Virus record (IMG/VR): IMGVR_UViG_3300017727_000117
Coordinates: 1-27,573 of that record
Origin: a virus
Reading direction: 5' to 3' (one strand)
DNA length: 27,573 bases
Position numbers and translations under genes: made by a program. Under the pieces are notes generated by a model. It ran no database searches, was not told where the DNA came from, and worked only from the letters and a program-made list of their open reading frames with translations. This document shows positions 1 through 7,811 of this stretch, in pieces; within the stretch, counting starts at the first letter, position 1; each line of letters begins with the position of its first letter.

Positions 1-1497
1 AGAGACATCTACAACAAGAACCGCGAGATCGATGGCGGCTTGGCACTCAAGAGCCAAGACCTACGGACAGCGAGGGCATTGGCTAAGTTGCCAACAAAGG
101 CGTTTTGGGTCGGTGCAAGCTGGGACTTCAGAGGCCGTGTGTATCCTATCGCTAACTTTAATCACCAGCGCAGTGACCACATCAAGGCGATGTTCCTGCT
201 ACACAACAAGAAGCCTATCGGCGAGGATGGCTTTAAATGGCTGATGCTCAAGTGTGCTGACCTTGGTGACTTCGACAAGATCAGCAAGGCAAGCTGGAAC
301 GACAGGTTACAATGGGCTGACGACAACATAGAACGTATCCTAGAAGTCGCTAGGGACTTCCGTGAGAGCTTCGACGGTGACGACAGTACCAAACTATATT
401 GGAGCCACGCAGACAAGCCCTTCGGCTTCCTAGCGGCGTGTATGGAGATCCGCAACGTACTGACCTATGGATACGAGTACGAGAGTGGTTTTCCGATAGG
501 ACTTGATGGGTCAAATTCGGGCCTACAGCATTTTGCAGCGTTATCGCTCGCAAAAGACGAAGCTGATTTAGTGAACCTGACACCAGCCGATAAGCCTCAA
601 GATCTGTACGAGGCTGTGGCGTCTGTGGCACGACAGAAGATCGACAGGGACAAGAGCACCGACAATCGCTTTGTGCGCGAGGCGTGGCAGAAGTTTAAGG
701 TTGGTCGTAAGACGCTCAAGCGTAACGTAATGACGAAGAATTACGGCTCAAACTTATATGGCTTCACGACACAGATCCGTGATGACTTCATGAAACCAAT
801 TAACGATGCCATCATGACTTCGGGCCACTGGAAAGGCCACAAGAAGAACCCATTTGAGATCGATGGCGACAAGGGTAAAGCAGCAGCCGCCTACTTAGCT
901 CGGAAGTCTTGGGACTCTGTGAACCAAGTTGTGAAGTGTGCCGATGAAGGTATGTCGTTTATCCAACAACTGTGCGACGCCTGTTCTGCTGAAAACAAGA
1001 TGATGGAGTGGACGACACCAATGGGCTTCCCTGTCGTCAACCGCTACACAAAGAAGCGAAGCAAAGCCATTAAGGTTTACTTGCATGACGTTGAGTACGG
1101 CAGTCTGAAGCGTAGCCAAGTGACAGTGCGTGAGGACTTACACAATGTCGTGGACTCTCGTAAAGCTGGTGCGGCTTGTGCCGCCAACCATACTCACAGC
1201 CTCGACAGCGCACACTTACATGCGACGGTACTCAAATGTGCCGATGAATACGACGTGACTGATCTGTTCTTGATCCACGACAGCTTCGCAACGACACCAG
1301 CCGACACCACAGCATTGTTTAATGCAGTGCGCGAGGCGTTTGTCGAGCAATACCACAACAAAGACATTTACCAGACATTAAAGGATCAGGTGGTCAGCCA
1401 ACTGGACAATCCAGAGAAAGCTGATCTACCCGAAGTGCCAAAGCAAGGCACCCTCGATTTGAAGCAGGTTTTAGAAAGTTACTACTGCTTCATTTAG
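1..1497 (+). CDS. T7-type single-subunit RNA polymerase, C-terminal part (5' end outside window)
   Basis: Phage DNA-directed RNA polymerase that would transcribe the phage's own middle and late genes. The frame is open from base 1, so the gene continues to the left; about 498 C-terminal residues are present against 883 in T7. The first internal start (TTG at 40) is not a credible gene start. Catalytic motifs follow the T7 order: motif A WDFRGRVYP (Asp codon at 124-126, equivalent to T7 D537), DGSNSGLQHFA, motif B RKTLKRNVMTKNYGSNLYGF (T7 K631/Y639 region) and motif C LIHDSF (Asp codon at 1279-1281, equivalent to T7 D812). The end, LESYYCFI, parallels the T7 ending LESDFAFA, so the C terminus that reaches the active site is intact. 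It sits directly upstream of the ssDNA-binding gene. Identity is very sure; promoter specificity cannot be read from this part. Confidence 0.97.
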   Translation, partial: RDIYNKNREIDGGLALKSQDLRTARALAKLPTKAFWVGASWDFRGRVYPIANFNHQRSDHIKAMFLLHNKKPIGEDGFKWLMLKCADLGDFDKISKASWNDRLQWADDNIERILEVARDFRESFDGDDSTKLYWSHADKPFGFLAACMEIRNVLTYGYEYESGFPIGLDGSNSGLQHFAALSLAKDEADLVNLTPADKPQDLYEAVASVARQKIDRDKSTDNRFVREAWQKFKVGRKTLKRNVMTKNYGSNLYGFTTQIRDDFMKPINDAIMTSGHWKGHKKNPFEIDGDKGKAAAAYLARKSWDSVNQVVKCADEGMSFIQQLCDACSAENKMMEWTTPMGFPVVNRYTKKRSKAIKVYLHDVEYGSLKRSQVTVREDLHNVVDSRKAGAACAANHTHSLDSAHLHATVLKCADEYDVTDLFLIHDSFATTPADTTALFNAVREAFVEQYHNKDIYQTLKDQVVSQLDNPEKADLPEVPKQGTLDLKQVLESYYCFI

Positions 1498-1533
1498 CTC
1501 CACCAAGAACAATAAAAAGAATCGGAGAACACC

Positions 1534-1728
1534 ATGCACCAACGAGAGAAGGTGCTTGAACAGGCGCGACTATGTGAAATGCGTGGTCGGCCTATTCCAG
1601 TAGACCTATTAGCCGAAGCCGACGCCCTTGGGTTGGAGCTAAGAGCTGTGGGTCAACCAACCAATCTAACATTAGTAGACCAAAGCAAAGCCGCGAAGGA
1701 GAAACCAAAATGGCTCAAGCAAGAATGA
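1534..1728 (+). CDS. Small hypothetical protein (64 aa)
   Basis: An unrecognised 64-residue protein between the RNA polymerase and the ssDNA-binding protein. The ATG is preceded by a GGAG ribosome site about 6 bases upstream. The protein starts with a charged helix-like segment (HQREKVLEQARLCEMRGRP) and ends lysine-rich (KEKPKWLKQE). There is no membrane segment, signal peptide or cysteine pair. Its last 19 bases overlap the start of the next gene, whose ribosome site (AAGGAG) lies inside it, so the two are probably translationally coupled. No function is proposed. Confidence 0.7.
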   Translation: MHQREKVLEQARLCEMRGRPIPVDLLAEADALGLELRAVGQPTNLTLVDQSKAAKEKPKWLKQE

Positions 1729-2237
1729 ACTTTAGCACCCCACTCGGAACCGCACAGTATCCGTGGTTAAACAAGGCAGACACCAAGTTCGATGAGGACG
1801 GTGTATTCAAAACCAACCTCATTGTTCCACACGAAGATGCCAAAGACCTCGTGGGTCGCATCAACGAGTTCGCGAAAGAGCAACTAGGCAACAAGCTATC
1901 AAAGGCCATGATGCCCTACGAGAGCGACCCAGACACAGGCGATGTGATCTTCAAGACAAAGAGCAAGTTCGCGCCGAAGTTTAAGGACTCGGCTGGACAA
2001 CTCATTGTCGGAGATAGCGTTCCGCAGTTATGGGGCGGCTCTGTAATCAGGGTGGCTGGGACACTTACTGCCTACGACAAAGGCGTCAATGTTGGCGTTA
2101 AGCTAAACCTTGGTGCAGTCCAAGTCATACAACCAGCCGAAACTACAAACGGCGGGGATGACTTCGGTGCTGTCGAGGGTGGCTTTGTCGCTACCAAAGA
2201 AAGCAAAGAAACCGATGAGTTTTCTGACGACTTCTAA
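1710..2237 (+). CDS. Single-stranded DNA-binding protein, T7 gp2.5-like
   Basis: Binds and protects ssDNA and coordinates the polymerase and helicase at the fork. The 175-aa protein aligns by eye with T7 gp2.5 (232 aa) from its start: MAQARMNFSTPLGTAQYPWL against the T7 pattern of a 'SALGTAEPYAYI' segment, then a 'GVFKTNLIVPHEDAKDLV' strand-helix and a 'VGVKLNLGAVQVI' strand near residues 130-142. As in gp2.5 it ends in an acidic tail closed by an aromatic residue (ETDEFSDDF), the element that contacts polymerase and helicase. An AAGGAG site precedes the ATG. It lies between the RNA polymerase and endonuclease I, as expected for a T7-like replication block, and its 3' end overlaps the endonuclease gene. 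Confidence 0.9.
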   Translation: MAQARMNFSTPLGTAQYPWLNKADTKFDEDGVFKTNLIVPHEDAKDLVGRINEFAKEQLGNKLSKAMMPYESDPDTGDVIFKTKSKFAPKFKDSAGQLIVGDSVPQLWGGSVIRVAGTLTAYDKGVNVGVKLNLGAVQVIQPAETTNGGDDFGAVEGGFVATKESKETDEFSDDF

Positions 2238-2622
2238 AAGTGCGTACCAACGAGGTTATAGGAGTGGGCTGGAGATCAAAGTTGCAGAGCAACTAAAGAA
2301 GGCAAACAGGGACGTAATATACGAGCAAGATCGCTTGGCGTTCTGTTGGCCTTCAAGACGGACAACCTACACCCCAGACTTCAAGATCACCACCGCTTCA
2401 GGCGGTGTTTTTTATGTCGAGACTAAGGGACGCTTCCTGCCTAGCGATAGGCAGAAGCATCTCCTAGTCAAAGACCAATGTCCTGAGATCGAAATCAGGT
2501 TCGTCTTTAGCAGCAATCAGAAACTCTACAAAGGCTCAAAGACCACATACGCGATGTGGTGTGAAAAGCATGGGTTCAAGTATGCGTTCAAGACGATCCC
2601 TGATGACTGGTTGAAGGAGTAG
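2215..2622 (+). CDS. Endonuclease I (Holliday-junction resolvase), T7 gp3-like
   Basis: Cleaves branched DNA and helps degrade host DNA for nucleotide supply. With the ATG at 2215 the protein is 135 aa (T7 gp3 is 149). All T7 catalytic positions are visible: E20 in SGLE, E37, D55 in YTPDF, and E69 and K71 in VETKG. The motif RFVFSSNQKLYKGSKTTY closely matches the T7 gp3 C-terminal half, and the end IPDDWLKE matches T7 IPAEWIKE. The frame stays open upstream to 2110, but the family alignment starts near this Met, and an earlier start would bury it further in the preceding gene. It overlaps the ssDNA-binding gene by 23 bases and has only a weak ribosome site, so translation is probably coupled. 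Confidence 0.94.
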   Translation: MSFLTTSKSAYQRGYRSGLEIKVAEQLKKANRDVIYEQDRLAFCWPSRRTTYTPDFKITTASGGVFYVETKGRFLPSDRQKHLLVKDQCPEIEIRFVFSSNQKLYKGSKTTYAMWCEKHGFKYAFKTIPDDWLKE

Positions 2623-2642
2623 TCAACCAAGGGAGCAACAGT

Positions 2643-4265
2643 ATGACTACAGAAATACAAGAAGAGAGCACGTTTGTATCACATATACCCTGTGACCTAT
2701 GTGGAAGCAGTGACGCAAACGGTTTGTACGATGATGGTCATACACATTGCTTTTCTTGCGAGACGACAGTTCAACCAGACAGTACCAGTGAGAGCGTTCC
2801 TGTGGTTGCCGCCTCTCCCTCGGAAACCCAATCACGGGGGCTTCTCACTGGTCAGTTTAAGACACTAGAGAAGCGCAAGTTGTCAGCCGATGTCTGTCGC
2901 AAGTTTGGTTACTTCGTAACGAAGCACAAAGGCGAGACAGTACAAGTTGCAAACTACACAAACAAAGAGAACGACATTGTTGCTCAGAAGGTAAGAACGA
3001 AAGACAAGCAGTTCAGCATCCTTGGTGACGCCAAGAAGATGACACTGTTTGGCAGCCACCTCTGGAGCAAAGGCAAACTGTTGGTGATCTGTGAGGGAGA
3101 AATTGACACCATCAGCGCACACGTTTGCATGGGCAAGTACCATGCCGCCACTGTCGGTGTCCCTAACGGATCAAGCAGTGCAGTCAGAGCGATCAAAGAC
3201 AACTACGATTACGTCAGTAGCTTTGATAAGTGCGTCATATGTTTCGACAGCGATGACGCTGGCAGAAAAGCCTCGTCAGAAGCTGCACAGATCCTGCCAG
3301 TGGGCAAGGCTTTCATTGCAATCCTCCCGATGAAAGATGTTAACGAGTGTCTACAAGCAGGTAAAACAGCGGCAGTCGTGAGTGCTATCTTTGAGGCCCG
3401 TGAATATCGGCCTGATAGCATCAAGACCTCTGCCGATTTCAGAAGCGTGATAGGTCAGGAAGATGCCGCCTCTTCCATCACTTATCCTTACGCCGGTCTG
3501 AACGCCATCACTGGTGGCATCAGGCTCAAGAGTGAGGCTGAGTTAGTGACGATCACTGCGGGTTCTGGACTCGGTAAAACCACATTTGTACGAGAGATCA
3601 CATACCACCTACACAAGCAGGGTGAGACATGCGGATTGATATGCCTTGAAGAGTCTAACAAGCGTAGCTTGCTGGGTTTGGTGGGCATCCACCTAAACAA
3701 GAACATCACAGTCAACAAAGACCAAGCCACACAAGAAGAGATCGAAGCGGCGTTTGACGAGCTGTTTCCACCTGATCACCAAGTCTACTTATATGACCAC
3801 TGGGGATCATGTGACATCGACACAATCATCCAGCGCATCAGCTTCATGGTCAAAGCCTTGGGCGTCACTGTGATCATCCTAGATCACATAAGCATCCTTG
3901 TGTCTGGGCTTGCTACAAATGATGAACGAAAGCTCATTGACATAGCCATGACACGCTTGAGGACAGAAGTTGTCCAAGAGCTAGGCGTCACTGTGATTGC
4001 TGTCAGTCACCTAAGACGACCCAGCGGTGACAAGGGCTTTGAGGGTGGCGAGAAACCAACCCTGCAATCCCTACGAGGGTCAGCATCAATCGCTCAACTC
4101 AGCGATATGTGCATCAGCCTTGCTGTCGATAAAGAAGACCCAGACAGCGACCTACGCATCGTCTCAGCCTTAAAGAACCGTTGGTCAGGGCAGACGGGAT
4201 GGTGCTGCAATTTGAAGTTTAACAGAACCAGCGGCCGACTAACCGAAGAAGGGAGCGACTTCTGA
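2643..4265 (+). CDS. Bifunctional DNA primase-helicase, T7 gp4-like
   Basis: Hexameric 5'-3' helicase fused to a primase that makes RNA primers for the lagging strand. The 540-aa protein (T7 gp4 is 566) has, in order: a zinc-binding domain with C17, C20, C36 and C39, the same positions as in T7; a Toprim core with E151 (CEGEIDT) and D202/D204 (FDSDD); and a RecA-like helicase with Walker A GSGLGKT at 307-313, glutamates at 336-337 (CLEES), Walker B IILDH at 411-415, H456 (SHLRRP) and R513 in KNRWSGQTG, near the T7 arginine-finger position. The acidic ending GSDF resembles the tail of T7 gp4 that docks on the polymerase. GGGAG lies upstream of the ATG. The 3' end overlaps the next start as ATGA. 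Confidence 0.97.
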   Translation: MTTEIQEESTFVSHIPCDLCGSSDANGLYDDGHTHCFSCETTVQPDSTSESVPVVAASPSETQSRGLLTGQFKTLEKRKLSADVCRKFGYFVTKHKGETVQVANYTNKENDIVAQKVRTKDKQFSILGDAKKMTLFGSHLWSKGKLLVICEGEIDTISAHVCMGKYHAATVGVPNGSSSAVRAIKDNYDYVSSFDKCVICFDSDDAGRKASSEAAQILPVGKAFIAILPMKDVNECLQAGKTAAVVSAIFEAREYRPDSIKTSADFRSVIGQEDAASSITYPYAGLNAITGGIRLKSEAELVTITAGSGLGKTTFVREITYHLHKQGETCGLICLEESNKRSLLGLVGIHLNKNITVNKDQATQEEIEAAFDELFPPDHQVYLYDHWGSCDIDTIIQRISFMVKALGVTVIILDHISILVSGLATNDERKLIDIAMTRLRTEVVQELGVTVIAVSHLRRPSGDKGFEGGEKPTLQSLRGSASIAQLSDMCISLAVDKEDPDSDLRIVSALKNRWSGQTGWCCNLKFNRTSGRLTEEGSDF

Positions 4266-4438
4266 TGAAAGCATTTCTTAATGAAGGATACGTCAGGTAC
4301 GTAAACGGAACAGGAAACATCGCTAGAAAACCATTATCGAAAAGAAGGCTAATAAGAGCTGCATTGTCTATTGGTAGCAAACAGCAAAAAGCAGCCGCGA
4401 GAGCAAATTCATTAAAAAACAAAGGAGAAACTCAGTGA
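4265..4438 (+). CDS. Small basic hypothetical protein (57 aa)
   Basis: A 57-residue, lysine- and arginine-rich protein (MKAFLNEGYVRYVNGTGNIA at the N terminus; later RKPLSKRRLIRAA and KQQKAAARA). Its ATG overlaps the helicase stop (ATGA), with a GAAGGGA ribosome site in the helicase 3' end. Its stop TGA overlaps the start of mazG. Both junctions are typical of coupled phage genes, which is the main reason to believe it is real. The charge suggests nucleic acid contact, but no family is recognised. Confidence 0.65.
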   Translation: MKAFLNEGYVRYVNGTGNIARKPLSKRRLIRAALSIGSKQQKAAARANSLKNKGETQ

Positions 4439-4782
4439 TGACACATCCAATGACACTTGATGGATACCAGCTACAAGCTGAGACGACCTTTATTGTCGAG
4501 AAGAACAAGATTGAGTATTTGGCACTTGGTCTAGCGAATGAGACAGGAGAGCTTCTTGGCGTTTTGAAGAAACACATCAGAGATGATGAGCAATCATTAG
4601 CCGATATGGACTATGAAAAACGCCTGACTGTCATGAAAGAGCTAGGTGATGTGCTCTGGTATGCGGCTGTGCTTGCGGCCCACATGCAGTTCGATCTGTC
4701 ATCTGTAGCTGAGATGAACTTACGAAAGCTAGATCGCAGGATGCAACTAGACCTAATCAAAGGGTCTGGAGATGACAGATGA
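4438..4782 (+). CDS. mazG: MazG-like nucleotide pyrophosphohydrolase
   Basis: All-alpha NTP pyrophosphohydrolase family that hydrolyses nucleoside triphosphates or the alarmone (p)ppGpp; marine phage versions are thought to adjust the host nucleotide or starvation state. The 114-aa protein shows the metal-binding helices: E35 and E38 in ANETGELL, and E68 and D71 in KELGDVLWY. The preceding YQLQAE helix is also typical. The start is ambiguous by one codon: GTG at 4435 or ATG at 4438, both behind AGGAG at 4423-4427 (spacing 7 or 10). The ATG is chosen here. The stop overlaps the DNA polymerase ATG, which places it in the nucleotide and replication operon. Confidence 0.88.
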   Translation: MTHPMTLDGYQLQAETTFIVEKNKIEYLALGLANETGELLGVLKKHIRDDEQSLADMDYEKRLTVMKELGDVLWYAAVLAAHMQFDLSSVAEMNLRKLDRRMQLDLIKGSGDDR

Positions 4783-6551
4783 GGCGTGTGTTCTTTGACT
4801 TAGAAACAGACGGTCTTGATCCTGATGTCATCCATTGCATCTCTGTCGGTGAGCTAGGTAAGCCAGTACATAGCTTCGGCCCCGACGAAATCAGAGAGGG
4901 CCTATGGTCACTGCTGGACGTTGATGAGCTAGTTGCACACAACGGGCGTGGTTATGACTTTCGGGTGATTGAAAAGCTGTACCCAGACTGGCAGTTCAAA
5001 GGTAAACGGACAGACACTCTTGTGCTGTCTCGCTTGATCAGAGCCGACCTAAAGAACGAGGACTGGAACTACAACTGGAACAACGACATTCTTCCAAAGA
5101 AGCTATATGGATCTCATAGCCTCAAAGCGTGGGGCATGAGACTACAAAGTCGTCTTGGCGGCAACATGCTTAAAGGCGACTATGATGGCGGCTGGGAGCA
5201 CTGGTCACAGGCTATGCAAGATTACTGTGATCAGGATGTCAGAGTCACCATGGCTCTCTATGAGTTCTTGAATGTCGAAGATCATTCAGAAGAGTCACGA
5301 CAGCTTGCTCACGAGATCGCTGAGATCGCAGAAGACATTGGCAAAGCTGGGTGGACATTCGATAACAACAAAGCTGGCAAGTTGTATGCTGAGTTGTGTA
5401 GGCGGCGTGAGGAGATCGAACACGATCTACAGAACCTCTTTGAGCCGTGGGTTGTTGAAGAGACCTTCATCCCGAAGCGAAACAACAAGACGCTGGGTTA
5501 CATCGAAGGTGAACCGTTTGTTAAAAAGACAACGGTTGAGTTTAACCCCAGCAGTCGTAGGCATATCGAGTTTTGTCTGACCAAGAAGTACGGATGGAAG
5601 CCATCTAAAACAACTCCACAAGGTCATGCGATTATCGATGAAGTTGTGCTTGGTTCACTAGACTATCCAGAGGCACAGAAGCTATCTGAGATGTTTCTAA
5701 TTTCCAAACGCTTAGGCCAACTAGGCGAAGGCTCTCAGGCGTGGATGAAGAAGGTCGATAGTGACGGTAAGATCCGTCATAGGCTTCTATGTCCATCTAC
5801 GAGGACACTTAGGTGTACCCATATTCAACCCAACTTGTCGCAAGTACCAGCAGTGAGACTGCCGTATGGCAAAGAGTGCCGTGAGTTGTTCACAGTACCT
5901 AGCGGCTACTCACTTGTTGGTTGTGACCTTAGCGGCATTGAGATCCGCTTATTTGCTTCTTTCTTGGCTAAGTACGATGGGGGTGCATATGCAACGGAAG
6001 TCCTTAACGGCGACATTCATACGGCAAACGCAAAGGCGTTCGGCGGCATCGAAAGATCCACGGCGAAGGGAGCATTGTACGCCCTCTTGTACGGAAGTGG
6101 CGACCTCAGACTTGGACAGCTCGTCGGCAAAGGAGCCAAAGAAGGAAAGCGTCTCAAAGAAAACTTCATGACTGCTGTCCCTGCTTACAAGACCTTGAAA
6201 CACAAGGTCGAGGAAGCGTCACAGAAAGGCTACATACGAAGCCTTGGTAAGACCAAGATAAAGGTCAATGCCCCTCACACGGCTCTCAACAGCCTACTTC
6301 AGTCAGCATCAGCGGTGCTTAGTTCCAAATGGCTGATCTTAATTAATCAACAACTAAAACAGCAAAAGCTGGACGCCACAGTGCTTGGATGGATTCACGA
6401 TGAAGTCCAAGTCGCGGTGCGGAAAGGGCAGGAAGAACATGTCGGTAATCTCCTTAGACGATGCGCGAAAGAAGCTGGAGAAAGCTATGAACTCAACATC
6501 CCAATCGACGCAGAGTTCTCAGTCGGACAAAGCTGGGCAGAAACACATTGA
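4779..6551 (+). CDS. Family A DNA polymerase with 3'-5' exonuclease, T7 gp5-like
   Basis: Replicative polymerase of 590 aa (T7 gp5 is 704). The N-terminal proofreading domain keeps its metal ligands: D7 and E9 (FFDLET), D60 (HNGRGYD) and D153 (YCDQD). The polymerase domain shows D383 in GCDLSGIEIR, the O helix from R426 through K430 to Y434 (equivalent to T7 Y526, E. coli Pol I position 762), and H540/D541 in GWIHDEV. The segment matching the T7 thioredoxin-binding loop is reduced to about residues 221-262, some 43 residues against roughly 78 in the same T7 interval. There is no 5'-nuclease domain; that activity is a separate gene downstream. The ATG overlaps the mazG stop, with GGAG 7 bases upstream. 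Confidence 0.97.
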   Translation: MRRVFFDLETDGLDPDVIHCISVGELGKPVHSFGPDEIREGLWSLLDVDELVAHNGRGYDFRVIEKLYPDWQFKGKRTDTLVLSRLIRADLKNEDWNYNWNNDILPKKLYGSHSLKAWGMRLQSRLGGNMLKGDYDGGWEHWSQAMQDYCDQDVRVTMALYEFLNVEDHSEESRQLAHEIAEIAEDIGKAGWTFDNNKAGKLYAELCRRREEIEHDLQNLFEPWVVEETFIPKRNNKTLGYIEGEPFVKKTTVEFNPSSRRHIEFCLTKKYGWKPSKTTPQGHAIIDEVVLGSLDYPEAQKLSEMFLISKRLGQLGEGSQAWMKKVDSDGKIRHRLLCPSTRTLRCTHIQPNLSQVPAVRLPYGKECRELFTVPSGYSLVGCDLSGIEIRLFASFLAKYDGGAYATEVLNGDIHTANAKAFGGIERSTAKGALYALLYGSGDLRLGQLVGKGAKEGKRLKENFMTAVPAYKTLKHKVEEASQKGYIRSLGKTKIKVNAPHTALNSLLQSASAVLSSKWLILINQQLKQQKLDATVLGWIHDEVQVAVRKGQEEHVGNLLRRCAKEAGESYELNIPIDAEFSVGQSWAETH

Positions 6552-6786
6552 CGATGAGACGATGCTTGGCCTCGCCGCGATGTATGAGTGCCTTGCTAGA
6601 GCTAGGTTCGGTGGTTTTACAACCAAGTCAGCCTACGCAAGACAGGCCGCAACTATCATAGCTGTCGCGGCAACAGAAGACCTAATCACAACCAAAGTCT
6701 CCGAGGACATGTGGGGAAACCGATGGATCATCACGGAGTTTGGCAATGCTTACATGAAGGAGATCGAAGACGATGTTATTAGTTGA
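6439..6786 (+). CDS. Hypothetical protein between DNA polymerase and exonuclease (115 aa)
   Basis: An unrecognised protein that begins inside the polymerase gene and overlaps its last 113 bases. The frame is open further upstream, but the ATG at 6439 has a good AGGAAG site 3-8 bases before it, and the resulting start (MSVISLDDARKKLEKAM) is a typical N-terminal helix. A serine/glutamine/threonine-rich stretch follows (residues 19-30). The body then holds helices with GLAAMYECLARARFGGFTT, an alanine-rich segment AATIIAVAATEDL and a WGNRWIITEFGNAYM motif. It looks soluble. Its 3' end overlaps the exonuclease gene by 14 bases and carries that gene's AAGGAG site. Function unknown; the context suggests an accessory replication role. 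Confidence 0.75.
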   Translation: MSVISLDDARKKLEKAMNSTSQSTQSSQSDKAGQKHIDDETMLGLAAMYECLARARFGGFTTKSAYARQAATIIAVAATEDLITTKVSEDMWGNRWIITEFGNAYMKEIEDDVIS

Positions 6787-7558
6787 TGCCGACTTATACC
6801 TATACCGTTGCACCACATTCACCGAGCAAGAGGTTTGCTGGGACTCAGACGGGGCTTGCAACATATGGAGCCTAGACACTGATCTAAAGACCGCCAAAGA
6901 GATGTTCTTCGATCAGCTAGATACCTTCAAAGAAACTCTTAATGATGACCGAGTGATCTTATGCCTGTCGTCTGCCTATAACTTCAGAAAAGATGTGATG
7001 CCCACATACAAAGGTGGTCGTAAGAAGATCAGGAAACCACTTGGTTATGTTGCCATGTTGGACTGGGCAAAACACACTTTCTCTACCGTCCAGATTAGCG
7101 GTCTGGAAGCCGATGATGTCATGGGCATCTTAGCAACAAAGCCTGAGAACATTGGCAAGGCAGTGATCGTGTCTGATGACAAAGACATGAAAACAATTCC
7201 TGCCAAGATCTATCGACCAATGTCTGATGAACGCTTGGATATCAGCCAAGCTGAAGCTGATCGCAACTTCTACATCCAATGTCTGACAGGTGATGTCACC
7301 GATGGGTACTCCGGCCTCAAGGGTTACGGGGTGAAGACTGCTGAGAAACTACTTGGCTCACGCCCTGACTGGTCACTCGTTGAAAAAGCATACCTCAAAG
7401 CTGGCCTCACAAGAGAGGACGCACTTACCCAAGCTCGACTTGCGCGGATTCTGCGCTGGGAAGACTGGGACTACGACAACAAGAAACCAATCCTCTACGG
7501 GAGCAAAGAGCATGGGAAACCACGAACACTACATGAGGGAGTTAGCGCGGCAAGCTGA
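6773..7558 (+). CDS. 5'-3' exonuclease (FEN/PIN-like), T7 gp6-like
   Basis: Removes RNA primers and degrades DNA from 5' ends, supplying nucleotides and processing replication intermediates. The 261-aa protein shows the FEN-type acidic sites: D5 and D7 in LLVDADLYLY, R72 and K80 in FRKDVMPTYK (helical clamp region), E112/D114/D115 in LEADD, D135/D136/D138 in VSDDKD, and D174/D177 in TGDVTDGYSGLKGYGVKTA, which runs into the helix-hairpin-helix DNA-binding motif. AAGGAG precedes the ATG by about 10 bases. It acts as the separate 5'-nuclease missing from the polymerase. The 3' end overlaps the next gene by 47 bases. Confidence 0.94.
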   Translation: MLLVDADLYLYRCTTFTEQEVCWDSDGACNIWSLDTDLKTAKEMFFDQLDTFKETLNDDRVILCLSSAYNFRKDVMPTYKGGRKKIRKPLGYVAMLDWAKHTFSTVQISGLEADDVMGILATKPENIGKAVIVSDDKDMKTIPAKIYRPMSDERLDISQAEADRNFYIQCLTGDVTDGYSGLKGYGVKTAEKLLGSRPDWSLVEKAYLKAGLTREDALTQARLARILRWEDWDYDNKKPILYGSKEHGKPRTLHEGVSAAS

Positions 7559-7811
7559 TGCCCAAAGTGACATCATAAACCAACCAAGGCATTACGCCGA
7601 TCACACCATCCAGCCCGTAGACTTCATAATGTCTAACGGGCTTTCTTTTTGGGTTGGCAACGTCATCAAGTACGTCTGCCGCGCTGGGACAAAACCCTAC
7701 CCAAACATGGACGCAACAGAGTCCGAAATCACCGACATCAGAAAAGCCATTCGCTATTGCGAGATGCGCCTCAATCAGCTTGAAGGGAGAAACCCAAGCG
7801 ATGAAAAGTAA
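7512..7811 (+). CDS. DUF3310 protein, related to T7 gp1.7 nucleotide kinase region
   Basis: A 99-aa protein with the DUF3310 signature: INQPRHYADHTIQPVDFI at residues 22-39, then FWVGNVIKYVCRAGTK and a closing helix with IRKAIRYCEMRLNQL. The family is widespread in phages and includes the C-terminal part of T7 gp1.7, a dGMP/dTMP kinase; the small stand-alone form has no assigned activity. The start at 7512 has GGGAG about 8 bases upstream; the next in-frame Met is at 7533. Its neighbours (exonuclease and ribonucleotide reductase) fit a nucleotide-metabolism role, which is inferred. It overlaps both neighbours. Confidence 0.87.
   Translation: MGNHEHYMRELARQADAQSDIINQPRHYADHTIQPVDFIMSNGLSFWVGNVIKYVCRAGTKPYPNMDATESEITDIRKAIRYCEMRLNQLEGRNPSDEK

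Noticed and set aside
1241-1260. AATACGAC string resembling part of a T7 promoter
   Set aside because: It lies inside the RNA polymerase coding sequence just before motif C, and the rest of the 23-base promoter consensus is missing; no repeated promoter-like sequence was found elsewhere by eye.
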